The position numbers and the translations under genes were made by a program. Shown here piece after piece: positions 7,638 through 16,576 of a stretch of 32,101 nucleotides of DNA. Below the pieces are notes generated by a model. It saw only the letters and a program-made list of their open reading frames with translations. It had not been told where the DNA came from and ran no database searches. The number at the start of each line of letters is the position of its first letter. Position 1 is the stretch's first letter. Location: NCBI RefSeq assembly GCF_024206475.1, contig NZ_JAMBPR010000080.1:1-32101 (forward strand), written 5' to 3'. This DNA is from Paraburkholderia sp. CNPSo 3274 (GTDB lineage: Bacteria; Pseudomonadota; Gammaproteobacteria; Burkholderiales; Burkholderiaceae).

Positions 7638-8150
7638 TCAGAATCGCGATGGGTCAATCTCCTCTTTTTGCGGTAGGAGTCTCGCTAGATGTCGCGATGC
7701 ATCGAACTATCTGCTCGTCGCTTATGCGTAACATCGAGCGGCACGACTTCTACGGGACGAAGTAATGTGACCGTTCAATGGCAGCCTGTCCGCACGCTCG
7801 TTCGCGCATGACGTGCACATTCCCGGCGCCGAACGCGAAGTCTTCATTTGACACCTCCTATACGCACGATCGACCTGATCGATCATGACGGCTCGCGCAG
7901 CCGCCGCGCGGCGTTGCTTCGCGTGACTCGCGTCCTGCGTAAACGAGAAGGCGCCTCGAATATTCCCGACGGGTTGCGCCGCGAATAAGAGGCTGAAAGT
8001 CGTGCTATTCCGATTACACGGTGAGGTCTTCCGATGGACTTCGATGTAGACGATGCGATCGAGGTGGAATAATTCGCGTAGGGGATTCGTTTAGATGGGA
8101 TGCGGTTTACCGCACCACGCAGGAGTGAGGACACTGGGAGAAACTAGTTG

Positions 8151-8186
8151 AAGGCCGAACACGTCCGGATCTCTGTATTCGGCCTT
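8151..8186. terminator. Stem-loop behind the lactonase-like gene
   Basis: AAGGCCGAA (8151-8159) pairs perfectly with TTCGGCCTT (8178-8186) across an 18-base loop that itself contains TCCGGA. It lies about 40 bases after the stop of the minus-strand lactonase-like gene. There is no strong T-tract and the loop is long, so it could equally be a regulator site. Confidence 0.4.
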
Positions 8187-8227
8187 GGAAGAAGCATGGC
8201 AGGCGCGCCTGACGCGGGTGAAGTCGC

Positions 8228-9340
8228 CTAGCGCGCTGCGATCCCTTGAGCTCCGGGCGGTACGCCGGTAACTGAACCAATCGGTTCGAGCGTGCCGTCA
8301 GGCATCACGCGAAACCCGCTTACGGCGCCATTGCCCTCCCGCACATAGAGGAATTTGCTGCGGCTACTGAGCGCCATGTCGAGCGGAGCGCTGAGTGTGC
8401 CTGCAGCTGGATTGACCAGGTTTAGCGTACCGTTCGCGGCAATGCGCAGACTGCTGATCGTGCCGCTACCGGCATTGGCGGTATAGGCAAAACGTCCGTC
8501 CCCGGTTGTGACAAGCCAGCAAGGAGCGGACTGGCCCAGCGGGATTGCCGCACTGATCGAATCGAGATGTTTGCCGTCTTCTACTTCGTATGAGGAGGCC
8601 GAACCGGACCCGGCTTCGGAGACGATTGCATAACCACGTGTTGTGATGGAAAAACCGAACGGTGTAACGCCGTTTGAGGCATGGGGGGTTGGAGTCGAAG
8701 CGTAGCCGGTAAAGCCGACGGAATACGTGTCAATGAGCTGCGTGCCCTTCTCGGTCACCAGCAATTCGTCGCCTTCCGGTGCGAACCGGACTTGCGCCGG
8801 CTGGGCAGAGGTTCCGCCGGCGAGTGGCCGCTGCGAGCCGGGTAACGCAACGAGGCGCTTGCCGAACGCGTCAACAAAATAGCCACTAATGTTCGGTGTG
8901 CCGCCAGCATTGAGCACATACGCGATGGGCCCCTTGACCGTCACGCTGACGGGCATTTGACCGCCCGATGGCTTTCTGTCGAGCAGCGTCAGTTTGCTGC
9001 CGTCGATTGCAAAAAGCGAAACATCATTGCTACCAGCATTCACCGCGAGCAGAAAGCCCGAATCTAATGTCAGCGCACCCTGCGAGCCTAGCGGATCGGC
9101 TCCCGTGCCCGCTCCTTTTCCGCCGGTTTGATAGGTGGCCGCGTAGGTCAGTGTTCCGTTTGTGGCTCGAGCATAGACAAGAACCGAGTTTCCGGAGGGC
9201 TGGTTTGACATGACGTACACTGCCCCTGGCGGATCGACCTCAGAAGCGGCTTGCGCAAAGCTGCTTGAAGCGAATCCCAGCGCAGTTGCGCACGCGATGG
9301 TCCGCAATGGAAACGATGAAAGGTACGTGACAAATGACAT
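8228..9340 (-). CDS. Lactonase-like seven-bladed beta-propeller protein, exported
   Basis: A 370-residue protein with a Sec signal ending SFAQA, so it should act in the periplasm or outside the cell. The rest consists of repeating blades with the pattern of the 6-phosphogluconolactonase/YVTN propellers: GAVYVMSNQPSGNSVLVY, LLAVNAGSNDVSLFAIDG, AYVLNAGGTPNISGYFVD, FAYTANAGSGTISSLRI, LYVREGNGAVSGFRVMPDG. Members act on lactones or serve as redox-linked or binding propellers; the substrate cannot be read from sequence. The start at 9340 has AAGGAG 8 bases upstream and gives the signal peptide; the longer frame to 9442 does not. It lies downstream of the DUF1223 gene on the same strand, separated by about 230 bases. 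Confidence 0.8.
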   Translation of the reverse strand: MSFVTYLSSFPLRTIACATALGFASSSFAQAASEVDPPGAVYVMSNQPSGNSVLVYARATNGTLTYAATYQTGGKGAGTGADPLGSQGALTLDSGFLLAVNAGSNDVSLFAIDGSKLTLLDRKPSGGQMPVSVTVKGPIAYVLNAGGTPNISGYFVDAFGKRLVALPGSQRPLAGGTSAQPAQVRFAPEGDELLVTEKGTQLIDTYSVGFTGYASTPTPHASNGVTPFGFSITTRGYAIVSEAGSGSASSYEVEDGKHLDSISAAIPLGQSAPCWLVTTGDGRFAYTANAGSGTISSLRIAANGTLNLVNPAAGTLSAPLDMALSSRSKFLYVREGNGAVSGFRVMPDGTLEPIGSVTGVPPGAQGIAAR

Positions 9341-9567
9341 GACGAACTCCTTGCCTGGTAGACACGATTTCGTTAAGGGAACTGCCACTGCACTGCTCGC
9401 TCGTTCTTCTCTCGTAGCGTCGATTGTGAATATAGAAAGCACACCTTATGAATGGAAACGTGCAACTGGAAATGTCGCCCCCCCGCTTGAGTTCACGAAT
9501 GGCATCAAAAATATCCGGTACGGCATGTCAAACTGAAACTCAAACATTGACTGCCACCCCGACCGGC

Positions 9568-10260
9568 TCAAGGCGCGCCATTGGTAACTCGTGCCGCGCC
9601 GATGATTGCACCACCCGGCGACTGGATCAGTATTGCCGCCTGCTCACCGGCCGGCAACGCAGGTTCAAGCGTCAACGGGGCGCCTGTCCATTCACCGACG
9701 GCTTCAATTGAGCGAACGATATTTGACTCCCTGAGCGTACGACCGGTGTTTTCGCCTCGCCCGACCTCGGTCACGTGCCCGGTGTCATATCCAACCAGCA
9801 AGACCTGACCATGGCCGGTGCCGCGCCCCACCATGACTGATAGCGTCCCGCCGCGGCGCACACCACTAACATCCACCCCTGCCTCGTCCGCTTTCTGTGC
9901 GATTTCAATTGCCGCCTCGGCTGCACGTCGATTCGAACCCACAAATCTCTTCTGGCCGTCGATCACCATTTCCGGGGTATAGGCGCTCTCACCAAATCGA
10001 GCGCTGTACTCGGCCTGACGCTGCGTGGCAGCTTCCAGCGAGTAAGGGTCACGCCAGCCCAGGCCGTCCCAGTACGTCACATGAAACGCGAGTGGAAGCA
10101 CCTCGCGACGGTCACGCGATAGCTCAGACAGGTAGGCATCTGCTGGAGGACATGAGGAGCACCCTTCCGAGGTGAACAGTTCGACAACTACAGGCCTGGC
10201 TGACGCCACGACGGGTGCGACAAGAAAAAAGAACGCAATAGCGACGTGCCGTACGGACAT
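9568..10260 (-). CDS. DUF1223 family thioredoxin-fold protein, exported
   Basis: A 230-residue protein starting MSVRHVAIAFFFLVAPVVAS with a signal peptide to SARP. It then has the family hallmark VELFTSEGCSSCPPADAYL, in which CSSC is a thioredoxin-like CxxC. Further conserved parts are FHVTYWDGLGWRDPYS and YTPEMVIDGQKRFVGSNR. DUF1223 proteins are common in proteobacteria. A periplasmic thiol-redox role is suggested by the fold, but their task is not established. ATG 10260 with a GGAG site is preferred over 10302, which would put charged and polar residues in front of the signal. Confidence 0.85.
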   Translation of the reverse strand: MSVRHVAIAFFFLVAPVVASARPVVVELFTSEGCSSCPPADAYLSELSRDRREVLPLAFHVTYWDGLGWRDPYSLEAATQRQAEYSARFGESAYTPEMVIDGQKRFVGSNRRAAEAAIEIAQKADEAGVDVSGVRRGGTLSVMVGRGTGHGQVLLVGYDTGHVTEVGRGENTGRTLRESNIVRSIEAVGEWTGAPLTLEPALPAGEQAAILIQSPGGAIIGAARVTNGAP

Positions 10261-10577
10261 GATCGGTCTCCAGAATGACGGGACTGCCTCCTGATTCGTC
10301 ATAGCGCGGTCGCGCGGTTACACCGCGGCACGGCAATCGGCATGTCGAAGCACAATCGCCAGAATTTAGCGCCACATTGAGATACAGACAGCTGTTGTCC
10401 GTCTGCGTTAATTCGTTCGGTTACGCATCCCGGTTACAGCCAGAAGAACTTTTTTCGTCGGAGAGATCGTTACGGCCGACCTTGCGGGCGTCCTGCTCCC
10501 AACCCTACCCACATCGGGGCCGCAGCGGTGTACGCATACCGTTCCACCGAAAAGGCGCACGCGCGCCTCGCACGCCC
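10261..10577. other. Intergenic stretch without a recognised feature
   Basis: About 320 bases lie between the DUF1223 start and the end of the PAS-GGDEF-EAL gene. The small open frames look like noise, and no tRNA, terminator or repeat stood out by eye. It should contain the DUF1223 promoter near 10265-10380. Confidence 0.4.
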
Positions 10578-13490
10578 CTACGGATTGGCGTCGTACGCAG
10601 CGCCTGGATCGAGATAACGGGGAAGCGATGCAATGGCCTGCTTTGGCAGCGGCACGCTGTAGAGGAAGCCCTGCGCAATCTCGCAACCATGAGCATCGAG
10701 AAAGGCGGCCTGCTCTATTGTCTCGACGCCTTCAGCAACGACCCGCTGCCCGAGGCAACGTGCGATGGACAGGATTGCCTTCACGAGTTCGGCATGGCGC
10801 CGGTCAGTCGTGACTCGCTGCACGAACGTACGATCGATCTTGAGCGTATCAATAGGGAATCGGGTCAAATAGCTGAGTGCTGAATAGCCGGTGCCGAAAT
10901 CGTCGATCGCGATGGAGAGTCCCATGTTCTCGAACATCAGAAGCGCGCTCAGGACCGAGTCGTCCTCTTCCAGCAGCAGACTTTCGGTAATCTCAAACTC
11001 CAGCCACTCCGGTCGACAGCCGGTTTCATCGAGGACATTCTTTACCGTCAGCGCGAGGTCGCGCGACTGAAACTGTCTCGCGGAAAGATTGATCGACACC
11101 CTGTGGCGCGCGCCACTCCCGGTATTCCATTCGACGGCCGAGCGACAAGCTTCGCGGAGCACCCACCGCCCAAGATCGACGATGAGGCCCGTTTCCTCCG
11201 CAAGCGGCACGAACTGATCCGGGCGAATGAAGCCCGCTCCGGGGCGATTCCATCTCAGCAATGCTTCCGAACCGACTACTTCCGCAGCGCGGAGCGTAAC
11301 CTGAGGCTGGTAATACAACTCAAACTCGCCCAGATCGACTGCGCGCCGCAGTTCCGACTCGAGCGAAAGACGTGCGGTGGCCTCGACGGTCAGGTCCTTC
11401 GTGTAAAAGCGAAAACCGCGACGCCCTGAGCGCTTCGCGAGGTACATCGCAGAATCTGCGTATCTCAACAAGTCTTTCGCGTCGGTACTGTCGACCGGAT
11501 ACAGCGCGATCCCGACGCTGCACGATATGAACACCTCTCTTGCGTCGAGCACGAAAGGCTCATCGAGTCGCCTGATGATCCTCGCGGAGATCTCCTCGAG
11601 GATGCCGTGATCGGCAACCTCGGGCAGCAGAACGGCGAACTCATCACCACCGAAGCGGGCAACCGTGTCACCCGCGCGCACGCATGCAACCAGACGACGC
11701 GCGGCCTCACGCAGCAGTTCATCACCGACCGCATGACCCATCGTGTCGTTGACACCCTTGAAGCGGTCCATGTCGATCATCATGACGGCCGTATAGTGGT
11801 CGTGCGTGCTGTTCGAGATTGCCAGACGCAATTGTTCGTTGAACAGGACGCGATTCGGCAGCGCGGTTAACGCGTCGAAATACGCCATCCGATGAATTTT
11901 CCCTCTGGAAGCGTGCAGCTCCGAGATATCCCGCCCCACGGCAAGGACGGTTTCCACCTTGCCGTCCGCTCCCAGTTCTGGCGTCAGCCGGATTAGCTGG
12001 CATAGTTGCCTGTTCTCGTCAGGCCCCCAGATCAACTCGAACTCCCTGTCGCTTGCCGTCGCGAAGACTTCCCTGAGCTGCTGCTCATAGAGGATGGCGC
12101 CTGGCCCGCCGGGATATTCGGCCGGCGTCCTGCCAAGCAGCGCTTGCGCCCCGCCACTGGCGAGCGACGCGAAAGTGGGATTGACGTAGAGGCGTCGGCA
12201 ATCCCGTCCGTAACGGGCGACCGTATCGGGCGAGTTTTCAACGAGGGTTCGAAATTCGCGTTCCCGCCGGGCCAGTTTCTCCTCGAAACGGCGCCGTTCA
12301 CTCATGTCGCGAGCCACGCCGAGGACGCCCGCCACAGTCTCTCCTGCATCGAACACCGGCAGGCGTCGAGTTTCGAGCAATGTCCGTTCACGGGTCGGCG
12401 GAGCGACCACCCACTCGTCGTTCACGCAAACATGCAGCGCGTCGATCGCTGCCTTGTCGCGTTCCCGAAAGTAGTCCGCCAGCTCTGCATCGAAAATGTC
12501 GTAATCGGTTCTCCCGAGAATTTCAGCTTTCGGCTTGCCGACAAATTTCTCGAAGCTGTAATTGCAAAGCAGGAAGATGCCAGCCGTGTCCTTGAGCCAC
12601 ACCATATCGGGGATGGTATGGAGCACGGTCATCAACTGTGCGCGCGCGTCGGACAGTTCGCGAGCCTTGTCTTCGAGGCGACCATTGAGTTGAAGGGTCC
12701 TCTCGTATTGCGCCCGCTGCTCGGACTCCGCCCGCTTACGTTCGGTAATGTCCAGAATCGCACCGATCAAGCCGGCCTGGCGGCCTTCATCGTCGTGGAA
12801 AACAGCCTTGCTGAACTCCACGTCGCGCACCGCTTTCGTCGCGTTCTGGACCTTGAATTCGTATCGCTGGATCCCGCCTTTCGCGAACAGATCCTCGTCC
12901 ATGGCGAAATAGGTTTGCGCCAGCTTGTACGGACTCGTCTCAAAGACGGTCTTGCCGACGAATCGCTCCTTGGGCACACCAAGAAATTCTTCGAAAGCCC
13001 GATTGAGATGAAGGTACCGCCCTTCCCTGTCTTTCGAAAAAACAGGAATGGGAATGGTATCCAGCAACGATTCGAGAAACGACTCGCGCTCACGGAGCTT
13101 TGCCTCCGCACGTTTGCGCGCCGTGATGTTGAAATAGATCGCGAGCACGCCAGGAGCAGCGTCCGGAGCCGGATAGCTTACGAACTGCACCAGGTAATAT
13201 TCGCCCTGCGTATGCGGCAAGCCGTCGAACGTCAGTTCCAGCTCACGCGCAACGCCGGTGATCGCGACTCCGCGAACGGTATCGAGGTACTCCTGCAGCG
13301 CCTGGGGCGAAAACATCCGGGCTTCGGCATTCGTTGCACAGGCGCTTTCGGATGCGGCCCTCATCATCGCGAGGGCCGCGCTGTTCATGTAGCGCCGTTG
13401 GCCCTGCGCGTCGTATCGGATGACCGGCATAGGCAGGTTGCTGAGCGGCTCGCTGTACTCGCTTTCTGCGTCCATTCCAGGGTTTCTCAT
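10578..13490 (-). CDS. PAS-PAS-PAS-PAS-GGDEF-EAL c-di-GMP signalling protein
   Basis: About 970 residues with no membrane helix, so probably cytoplasmic. Four PAS-type sensor domains with ITARKRAE, ITERKRAE, DMSERRRFE and DISELHAS linkers fill roughly residues 15-545. The diguanylate cyclase follows, with RFGGDEFAVLLPE near 611-623. An RAGD inhibitory site lies five residues ahead of GGDEF. The EAL phosphodiesterase has SEALLRW (EAL near 742), NLSARQF, EITES, DDFGTGYSAL, LKIDRTF and VAEGVET, so all usual catalytic residues appear present. Both synthesis and breakdown of c-di-GMP are possible; such proteins often act mainly as phosphodiesterases with GTP-tuned activity. ATG 13490 is chosen, with 13475 possible; neither has a strong ribosome site. 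It is divergent from the membrane cyclase gene. Confidence 0.9.
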   Translation of the reverse strand: MRNPGMDAESEYSEPLSNLPMPVIRYDAQGQRRYMNSAALAMMRAASESACATNAEARMFSPQALQEYLDTVRGVAITGVARELELTFDGLPHTQGEYYLVQFVSYPAPDAAPGVLAIYFNITARKRAEAKLRERESFLESLLDTIPIPVFSKDREGRYLHLNRAFEEFLGVPKERFVGKTVFETSPYKLAQTYFAMDEDLFAKGGIQRYEFKVQNATKAVRDVEFSKAVFHDDEGRQAGLIGAILDITERKRAESEQRAQYERTLQLNGRLEDKARELSDARAQLMTVLHTIPDMVWLKDTAGIFLLCNYSFEKFVGKPKAEILGRTDYDIFDAELADYFRERDKAAIDALHVCVNDEWVVAPPTRERTLLETRRLPVFDAGETVAGVLGVARDMSERRRFEEKLARREREFRTLVENSPDTVARYGRDCRRLYVNPTFASLASGGAQALLGRTPAEYPGGPGAILYEQQLREVFATASDREFELIWGPDENRQLCQLIRLTPELGADGKVETVLAVGRDISELHASRGKIHRMAYFDALTALPNRVLFNEQLRLAISNSTHDHYTAVMMIDMDRFKGVNDTMGHAVGDELLREAARRLVACVRAGDTVARFGGDEFAVLLPEVADHGILEEISARIIRRLDEPFVLDAREVFISCSVGIALYPVDSTDAKDLLRYADSAMYLAKRSGRRGFRFYTKDLTVEATARLSLESELRRAVDLGEFELYYQPQVTLRAAEVVGSEALLRWNRPGAGFIRPDQFVPLAEETGLIVDLGRWVLREACRSAVEWNTGSGARHRVSINLSARQFQSRDLALTVKNVLDETGCRPEWLEFEITESLLLEEDDSVLSALLMFENMGLSIAIDDFGTGYSALSYLTRFPIDTLKIDRTFVQRVTTDRRHAELVKAILSIARCLGQRVVAEGVETIEQAAFLDAHGCEIAQGFLYSVPLPKQAIASLPRYLDPGAAYDANP

Positions 13491-13685
13491 GCTGTCAAAG
13501 AGAATGTGTGCTAGTCCAACGCCATCTACGCACGCGTTCCCGGAATCGGCAACTTCAACAACGCGCAACACGGCATGCCATCAATGCGGTAACGGCAGGA
13601 TGCGGGAATTCTGAAGAGCGTCGGCATCGCTCTGAACGACATCGATGTGTTATATAGGCGCGATGCCTACTCTCGCCGAACCTGC

Positions 13686-14846
13686 ATGCCGCTCTTCGAT
13701 CTGCGCACTGTCATCCTGATGTCTTCGGTCATGCCAGGACTCATGGCAATCGCCTTGTTCTCGCTGGCCCGAAGCTTTCCTCAGAACATACGCGGGGTCC
13801 GTCATTGGGCATCAGGTGCGCTGGTGGTCAGCGTATCGGTACTCCTCCTCGCGTTTCGCGGCAGCGTGCCGGACTGGCTTTCGATCCTAGTCGCGAACTG
13901 CGGAATCATTTTTGGCACGGGGCTGGGACTCGCTGGCACCCAGATCCTCTACGGGCGCCGACCCAGCTGGCGCTTCGTCTCGCTGCTCCTCTTCATTGCC
14001 GCGGCCAGCATGAGCTGGTTGGTCCATCCATCCGTTGCGGGCCGCACCGTCGTGATTACCGGAGCACTCGCGGTACTCTACGGCACGCACGGCGTGGTTA
14101 TGCTCCGCCTTGGCCGACCCAGCCGCACGGCGCTTTCCGTTGGCACACTGCTTCTTGCCGAATCCGCAGTTGCAGGCGCACGCTGCATCTCCGTCGCGCT
14201 AGCGACGGGGGGTCTACCCGATCTCTTCCATCCGGAATTGATGCAGACGCTCTACCTCACCGCAGGTGCCGCGTTCTCCTTGCTCGTGACAGTGGGCCTT
14301 CTGCTGATTGCAATGGAGCGGTTACGCACACAGCTCGAGCGGCAGTCATACCGCGATCCGTTGACAGGTTTGCTGAACCGCCGCGCGCTCGCGCTCGCAT
14401 TCGAAGAGGAGCGTGAGCTGGCGAAGCGCAACGGGGCCGTGCTCTCCATGCTCCTTATCGACCTCGACCACTTCAAGCGGGTAAACGACGAGCATGGGCA
14501 CGATATGGGAGATAACGTCCTGATCGACTTCGCGGAACGCGCCAGTGCGGCAATGCCGGCGTCAGCCTATCTCGCACGCTGGGGAGGAGAAGAGTTCGCC
14601 GTGTTGCTGCCGGCACTCTCCCTGCAAAACGCTCACCGGCTGGCCGAACTGATCTGCACGCGAATCTCCGAGCCCGGCTCTAGTCCGCCCGTGATTCGAT
14701 ACACATGCAGCATCGGCGTGGCCTGCCTCGCCGCGGCCGAAGCGACGATCCAACAGTTGGCGCGCGATGCCGACACTGCGCTCTATCACGCCAAGCATCT
14801 CGGCCGCAACCGCGTCGAGATCTGCGACCGCGCATTTGCTGCCTGA
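13686..14846 (+). CDS. Membrane-bound diguanylate cyclase (GGEEF)
   Basis: About 386 residues. Six or seven N-terminal hydrophobic helices form a membrane sensor of unknown ligand (residues about 8-220), followed by a GGDEF domain: DPLTGLLNRRAL, LIDLDHFKRVNDEHGHDMGD, and WGGEEFAVLLP with GGEEF at 300-304. The signature and metal-binding Asp residues look intact, so c-di-GMP synthesis is expected. The RxxD inhibitory site five residues ahead of GGEEF is replaced by PASA, so product inhibition by that route is unlikely. The start is uncertain: ATG 13686 gives a helix-leading N-terminus, while a GTG at 13647 is possible; neither has a clear ribosome site. The gene diverges from the PAS-GGDEF-EAL gene across about 200 bases. 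Confidence 0.88.
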   Translation: MPLFDLRTVILMSSVMPGLMAIALFSLARSFPQNIRGVRHWASGALVVSVSVLLLAFRGSVPDWLSILVANCGIIFGTGLGLAGTQILYGRRPSWRFVSLLLFIAAASMSWLVHPSVAGRTVVITGALAVLYGTHGVVMLRLGRPSRTALSVGTLLLAESAVAGARCISVALATGGLPDLFHPELMQTLYLTAGAAFSLLVTVGLLLIAMERLRTQLERQSYRDPLTGLLNRRALALAFEEERELAKRNGAVLSMLLIDLDHFKRVNDEHGHDMGDNVLIDFAERASAAMPASAYLARWGGEEFAVLLPALSLQNAHRLAELICTRISEPGSSPPVIRYTCSIGVACLAAAEATIQQLARDADTALYHAKHLGRNRVEICDRAFAA

Positions 14847-14850
14847 AACC

Positions 14851-14866
14851 TACCGGCAGCCCGGTA
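14851..14866. terminator. Small hairpin between convergent genes
   Basis: TACCGG (14851-14856) and CCGGTA (14861-14866) form a perfect six-pair stem with a CAGC loop in the 30-base gap between two stops. There is no T-tract, so it is a weak bidirectional terminator candidate. Confidence 0.35.
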
Positions 14867-14876
14867 CGCGACGACG

Positions 14877-15737
14877 TCAGTTCTTCACCGGGAAATACCA
14901 GAGATTGCGGTCGGTATAGCCGAACTGCCTGATGATCGATGCCAGCGTTCCGTCGGCCCGAAGTTCGTCGAGCGTTCGCGACACCGCGTCGTTCAGATCG
15001 ACGTCGCCCTTGCGCAACGCGTAGCGCGCGTATCCGTACTCCTGCGGCAATGGCCTGTAGTCAGCCACCATTTCCATTGCGGCAGATGGATGTTGTTTCA
15101 CGAATTGCCCGATCTTGATGTCGTCTTCCATCGCAACGTCGATTCGCCCCGCGATCAGATCGGAGAACTCCGCCTCGTTGCTCGTGTAGAGCTTGAGCTC
15201 CTTCAGGTCCTTGCGCCCTTCGAGCAACTGGTGATTGATGCTACCGCGTACTGTCCCGACGATATGCCCAGCGAAGTCGTTCCAACCATGAATCTTCGAC
15301 GGATTGCCACGCTGTACCGCGATGCCCGATCCGTACCAGTATGCCGGGCTGGTGAATGCTACGACGCGCAGCCGCTGCTCGTTCTCGTGCAGGTTGTCAA
15401 CGATGACGTCGGCGCGGCCGGCGAGCAGCGCCGGAATCATCGCGTCGAACGGCACAATATCCCAATTGACTTTCGTGATCTTGAGCCGCTTCGTGATTTC
15501 GCGGAAGATGCGCACGTCCGCGCCGTCGAACGTGTGCGTTTTCTCGTCCTGGAAGGTCGACGGCGGATCGGCGGCGATCACGAATGTAATGCCGTTCCTG
15601 ATCGCGCGCGCGTACGAGCCGTCTCCGCCATCGAAGCGCACGTCGCTGATTGCGGTGCTATCGGCCGCATGCGCATTGGACAACAACGTTGCAGCCCCCA
15701 TCAATATCGATGCCAATGCCAGCGTAGCTTTGCGCAT
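14877..15737 (-). CDS. Polar amino-acid ABC transporter, periplasmic binding protein
   Basis: A 286-residue class II binding protein (SBP_bac_3 fold). Signal peptide MRKATLALASILMGAATLLS to NAHAAD. Then come a domain with ITFVIAADPPSTFQDE, FDGADVRIFREITKRL, FDAMIPALLAGRADVIVDN and AFTSPAYWYGSG, and a C-terminal lobe with EAEFSDLIAGRIDVAMEDD and ALRKGDVDLNDAVSRTLDEL. The pattern fits transport of a polar amino acid or opine-like compound; the ligand is unknown. It follows its permease by 84 bases in an apparent operon headed by an IclR regulator. No ATPase gene accompanies the pair. Its stop is 30 bases from the stop of the convergent diguanylate cyclase gene. Confidence 0.85.
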   Translation of the reverse strand: MRKATLALASILMGAATLLSNAHAADSTAISDVRFDGGDGSYARAIRNGITFVIAADPPSTFQDEKTHTFDGADVRIFREITKRLKITKVNWDIVPFDAMIPALLAGRADVIVDNLHENEQRLRVVAFTSPAYWYGSGIAVQRGNPSKIHGWNDFAGHIVGTVRGSINHQLLEGRKDLKELKLYTSNEAEFSDLIAGRIDVAMEDDIKIGQFVKQHPSAAMEMVADYRPLPQEYGYARYALRKGDVDLNDAVSRTLDELRADGTLASIIRQFGYTDRNLWYFPVKN

Positions 15738-15821
15738 GAAACGCCCCGAATTAGTTAGTTATCCAGATGTGATGAATCGATCGTGCCAGTCGTCTTGCTG
15801 CCTCTCGCGTGAGCGAGCCGG

Positions 15822-16523
15822 TCATCGCGCACGCACTGCGACACTCGCCGGCCGCGTGTTGCCCATCTTCCGCTCGAGCCAGTGCACGACCAGGGCGCTC
15901 GGCCAAGAAAATGCCAGATAAAGCGCGCCGACCAGCGTGAATATCGTGACGTACTGGAAGTTCGTCGACGAAATGATCTGGCCGGTAAACATCAGCTCCT
16001 TGACCGTCACGATCGACACGAGCGAGGTGTCCTTGAAGAGCGAAATCGCATAGTTGCCGAGTGGCGGTACGACGATACGGATGGCCTGGGGAAGCACGAT
16101 CAGGCGCAGCGTCTGGCCGCCGGACATGCCGAGCGCCTTCGCGGCTTGCGTCTGGCTCTTCGGCACGGCTTCGATGCCCGCGCGATACACCTCGGCGAGG
16201 TACGCTGAGTAGTTGATCGACAGGCCGATTACGCCCGCCGTGAACGGAGCGAAGCGAATCCCGAATGAGGGCAGCACGAAGTAGATGTAGAACAGTTGCA
16301 GCAGCGCGGGAGTGCCGCGAATCACCTCGATATAAACCGATGCAATTGTTCTCGGCAGCCGTGCGCGGCTGATTCTGGCGATGGCGAGCAGCAGGCCGAA
16401 CGGCAGGCTGAGCGCAAGGATGCTGAAGGTCAGCTCGATGCTCGTGAGCGCCCCTTTGAGCAGATCAGGCAGATAGCTGCTCGCGTCGTGCAGATCGAAC
16501 AGATTGAAAAAGGTGGTCAGCAT
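15822..16523 (-). CDS. Polar amino-acid ABC transporter permease (HisM/GlnP type)
   Basis: A 233-residue inner-membrane protein. It has LLKGALTSIELTFSILALSL, VIRGTPALLQLFYIYF, and the family EAA loop VPKSQTQAAKALGMSGGQTL followed by RLIVLPQAIRIVVPPLGNYA. KDTSLVSIVTVKELM is also typical of the HEAT family (histidine, glutamine, arginine, octopine). Five helices are visible. ATG 16523 has GAGGA just upstream. It lies 53 bases behind the IclR gene and precedes the binding protein. One permease type is encoded, so it would have to act as a homodimer. The partner ATPase is not in this window and is probably shared from another locus. Confidence 0.88.
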   Translation of the reverse strand: MLTTFFNLFDLHDASSYLPDLLKGALTSIELTFSILALSLPFGLLLAIARISRARLPRTIASVYIEVIRGTPALLQLFYIYFVLPSFGIRFAPFTAGVIGLSINYSAYLAEVYRAGIEAVPKSQTQAAKALGMSGGQTLRLIVLPQAIRIVVPPLGNYAISLFKDTSLVSIVTVKELMFTGQIISSTNFQYVTIFTLVGALYLAFSWPSALVVHWLERKMGNTRPASVAVRAR

Positions 16524-16576
16524 GAGGTCCTCGCCCCGTCGCGGGGGGCGCCAGTGTTCCGCCAGGGAGATGCGCG

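Larger units (their letters stand above)
7470..8227. other. Long intergenic stretch without a supported gene
   Basis: About 760 bases separate the barrel-cytochrome start from the lactonase-like gene end. Short open frames exist on both strands (for example 7883-8134 minus), but none has a ribosome site, a recognisable domain or convincing codon bias. A plus-strand stretch around 7850-7987 with high-GC third positions could be a decayed gene tail. Two inverted repeats are listed separately. The promoter for the cytochrome cluster should lie near 7480-7680. Confidence 0.5.

Noticed and set aside
7883..8134. 83-codon minus-strand frame in the long gap
   Set aside because: No ribosome site, no domain, Ser/Arg-rich noise-like composition.
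12006..13514. 502-codon plus-strand open frame opposite the PAS-GGDEF-EAL gene
   Set aside because: It is antisense to a gene with clear domains; its residues are Arg/His/Pro-rich with no recognisable fold, as expected from the high-GC complement.
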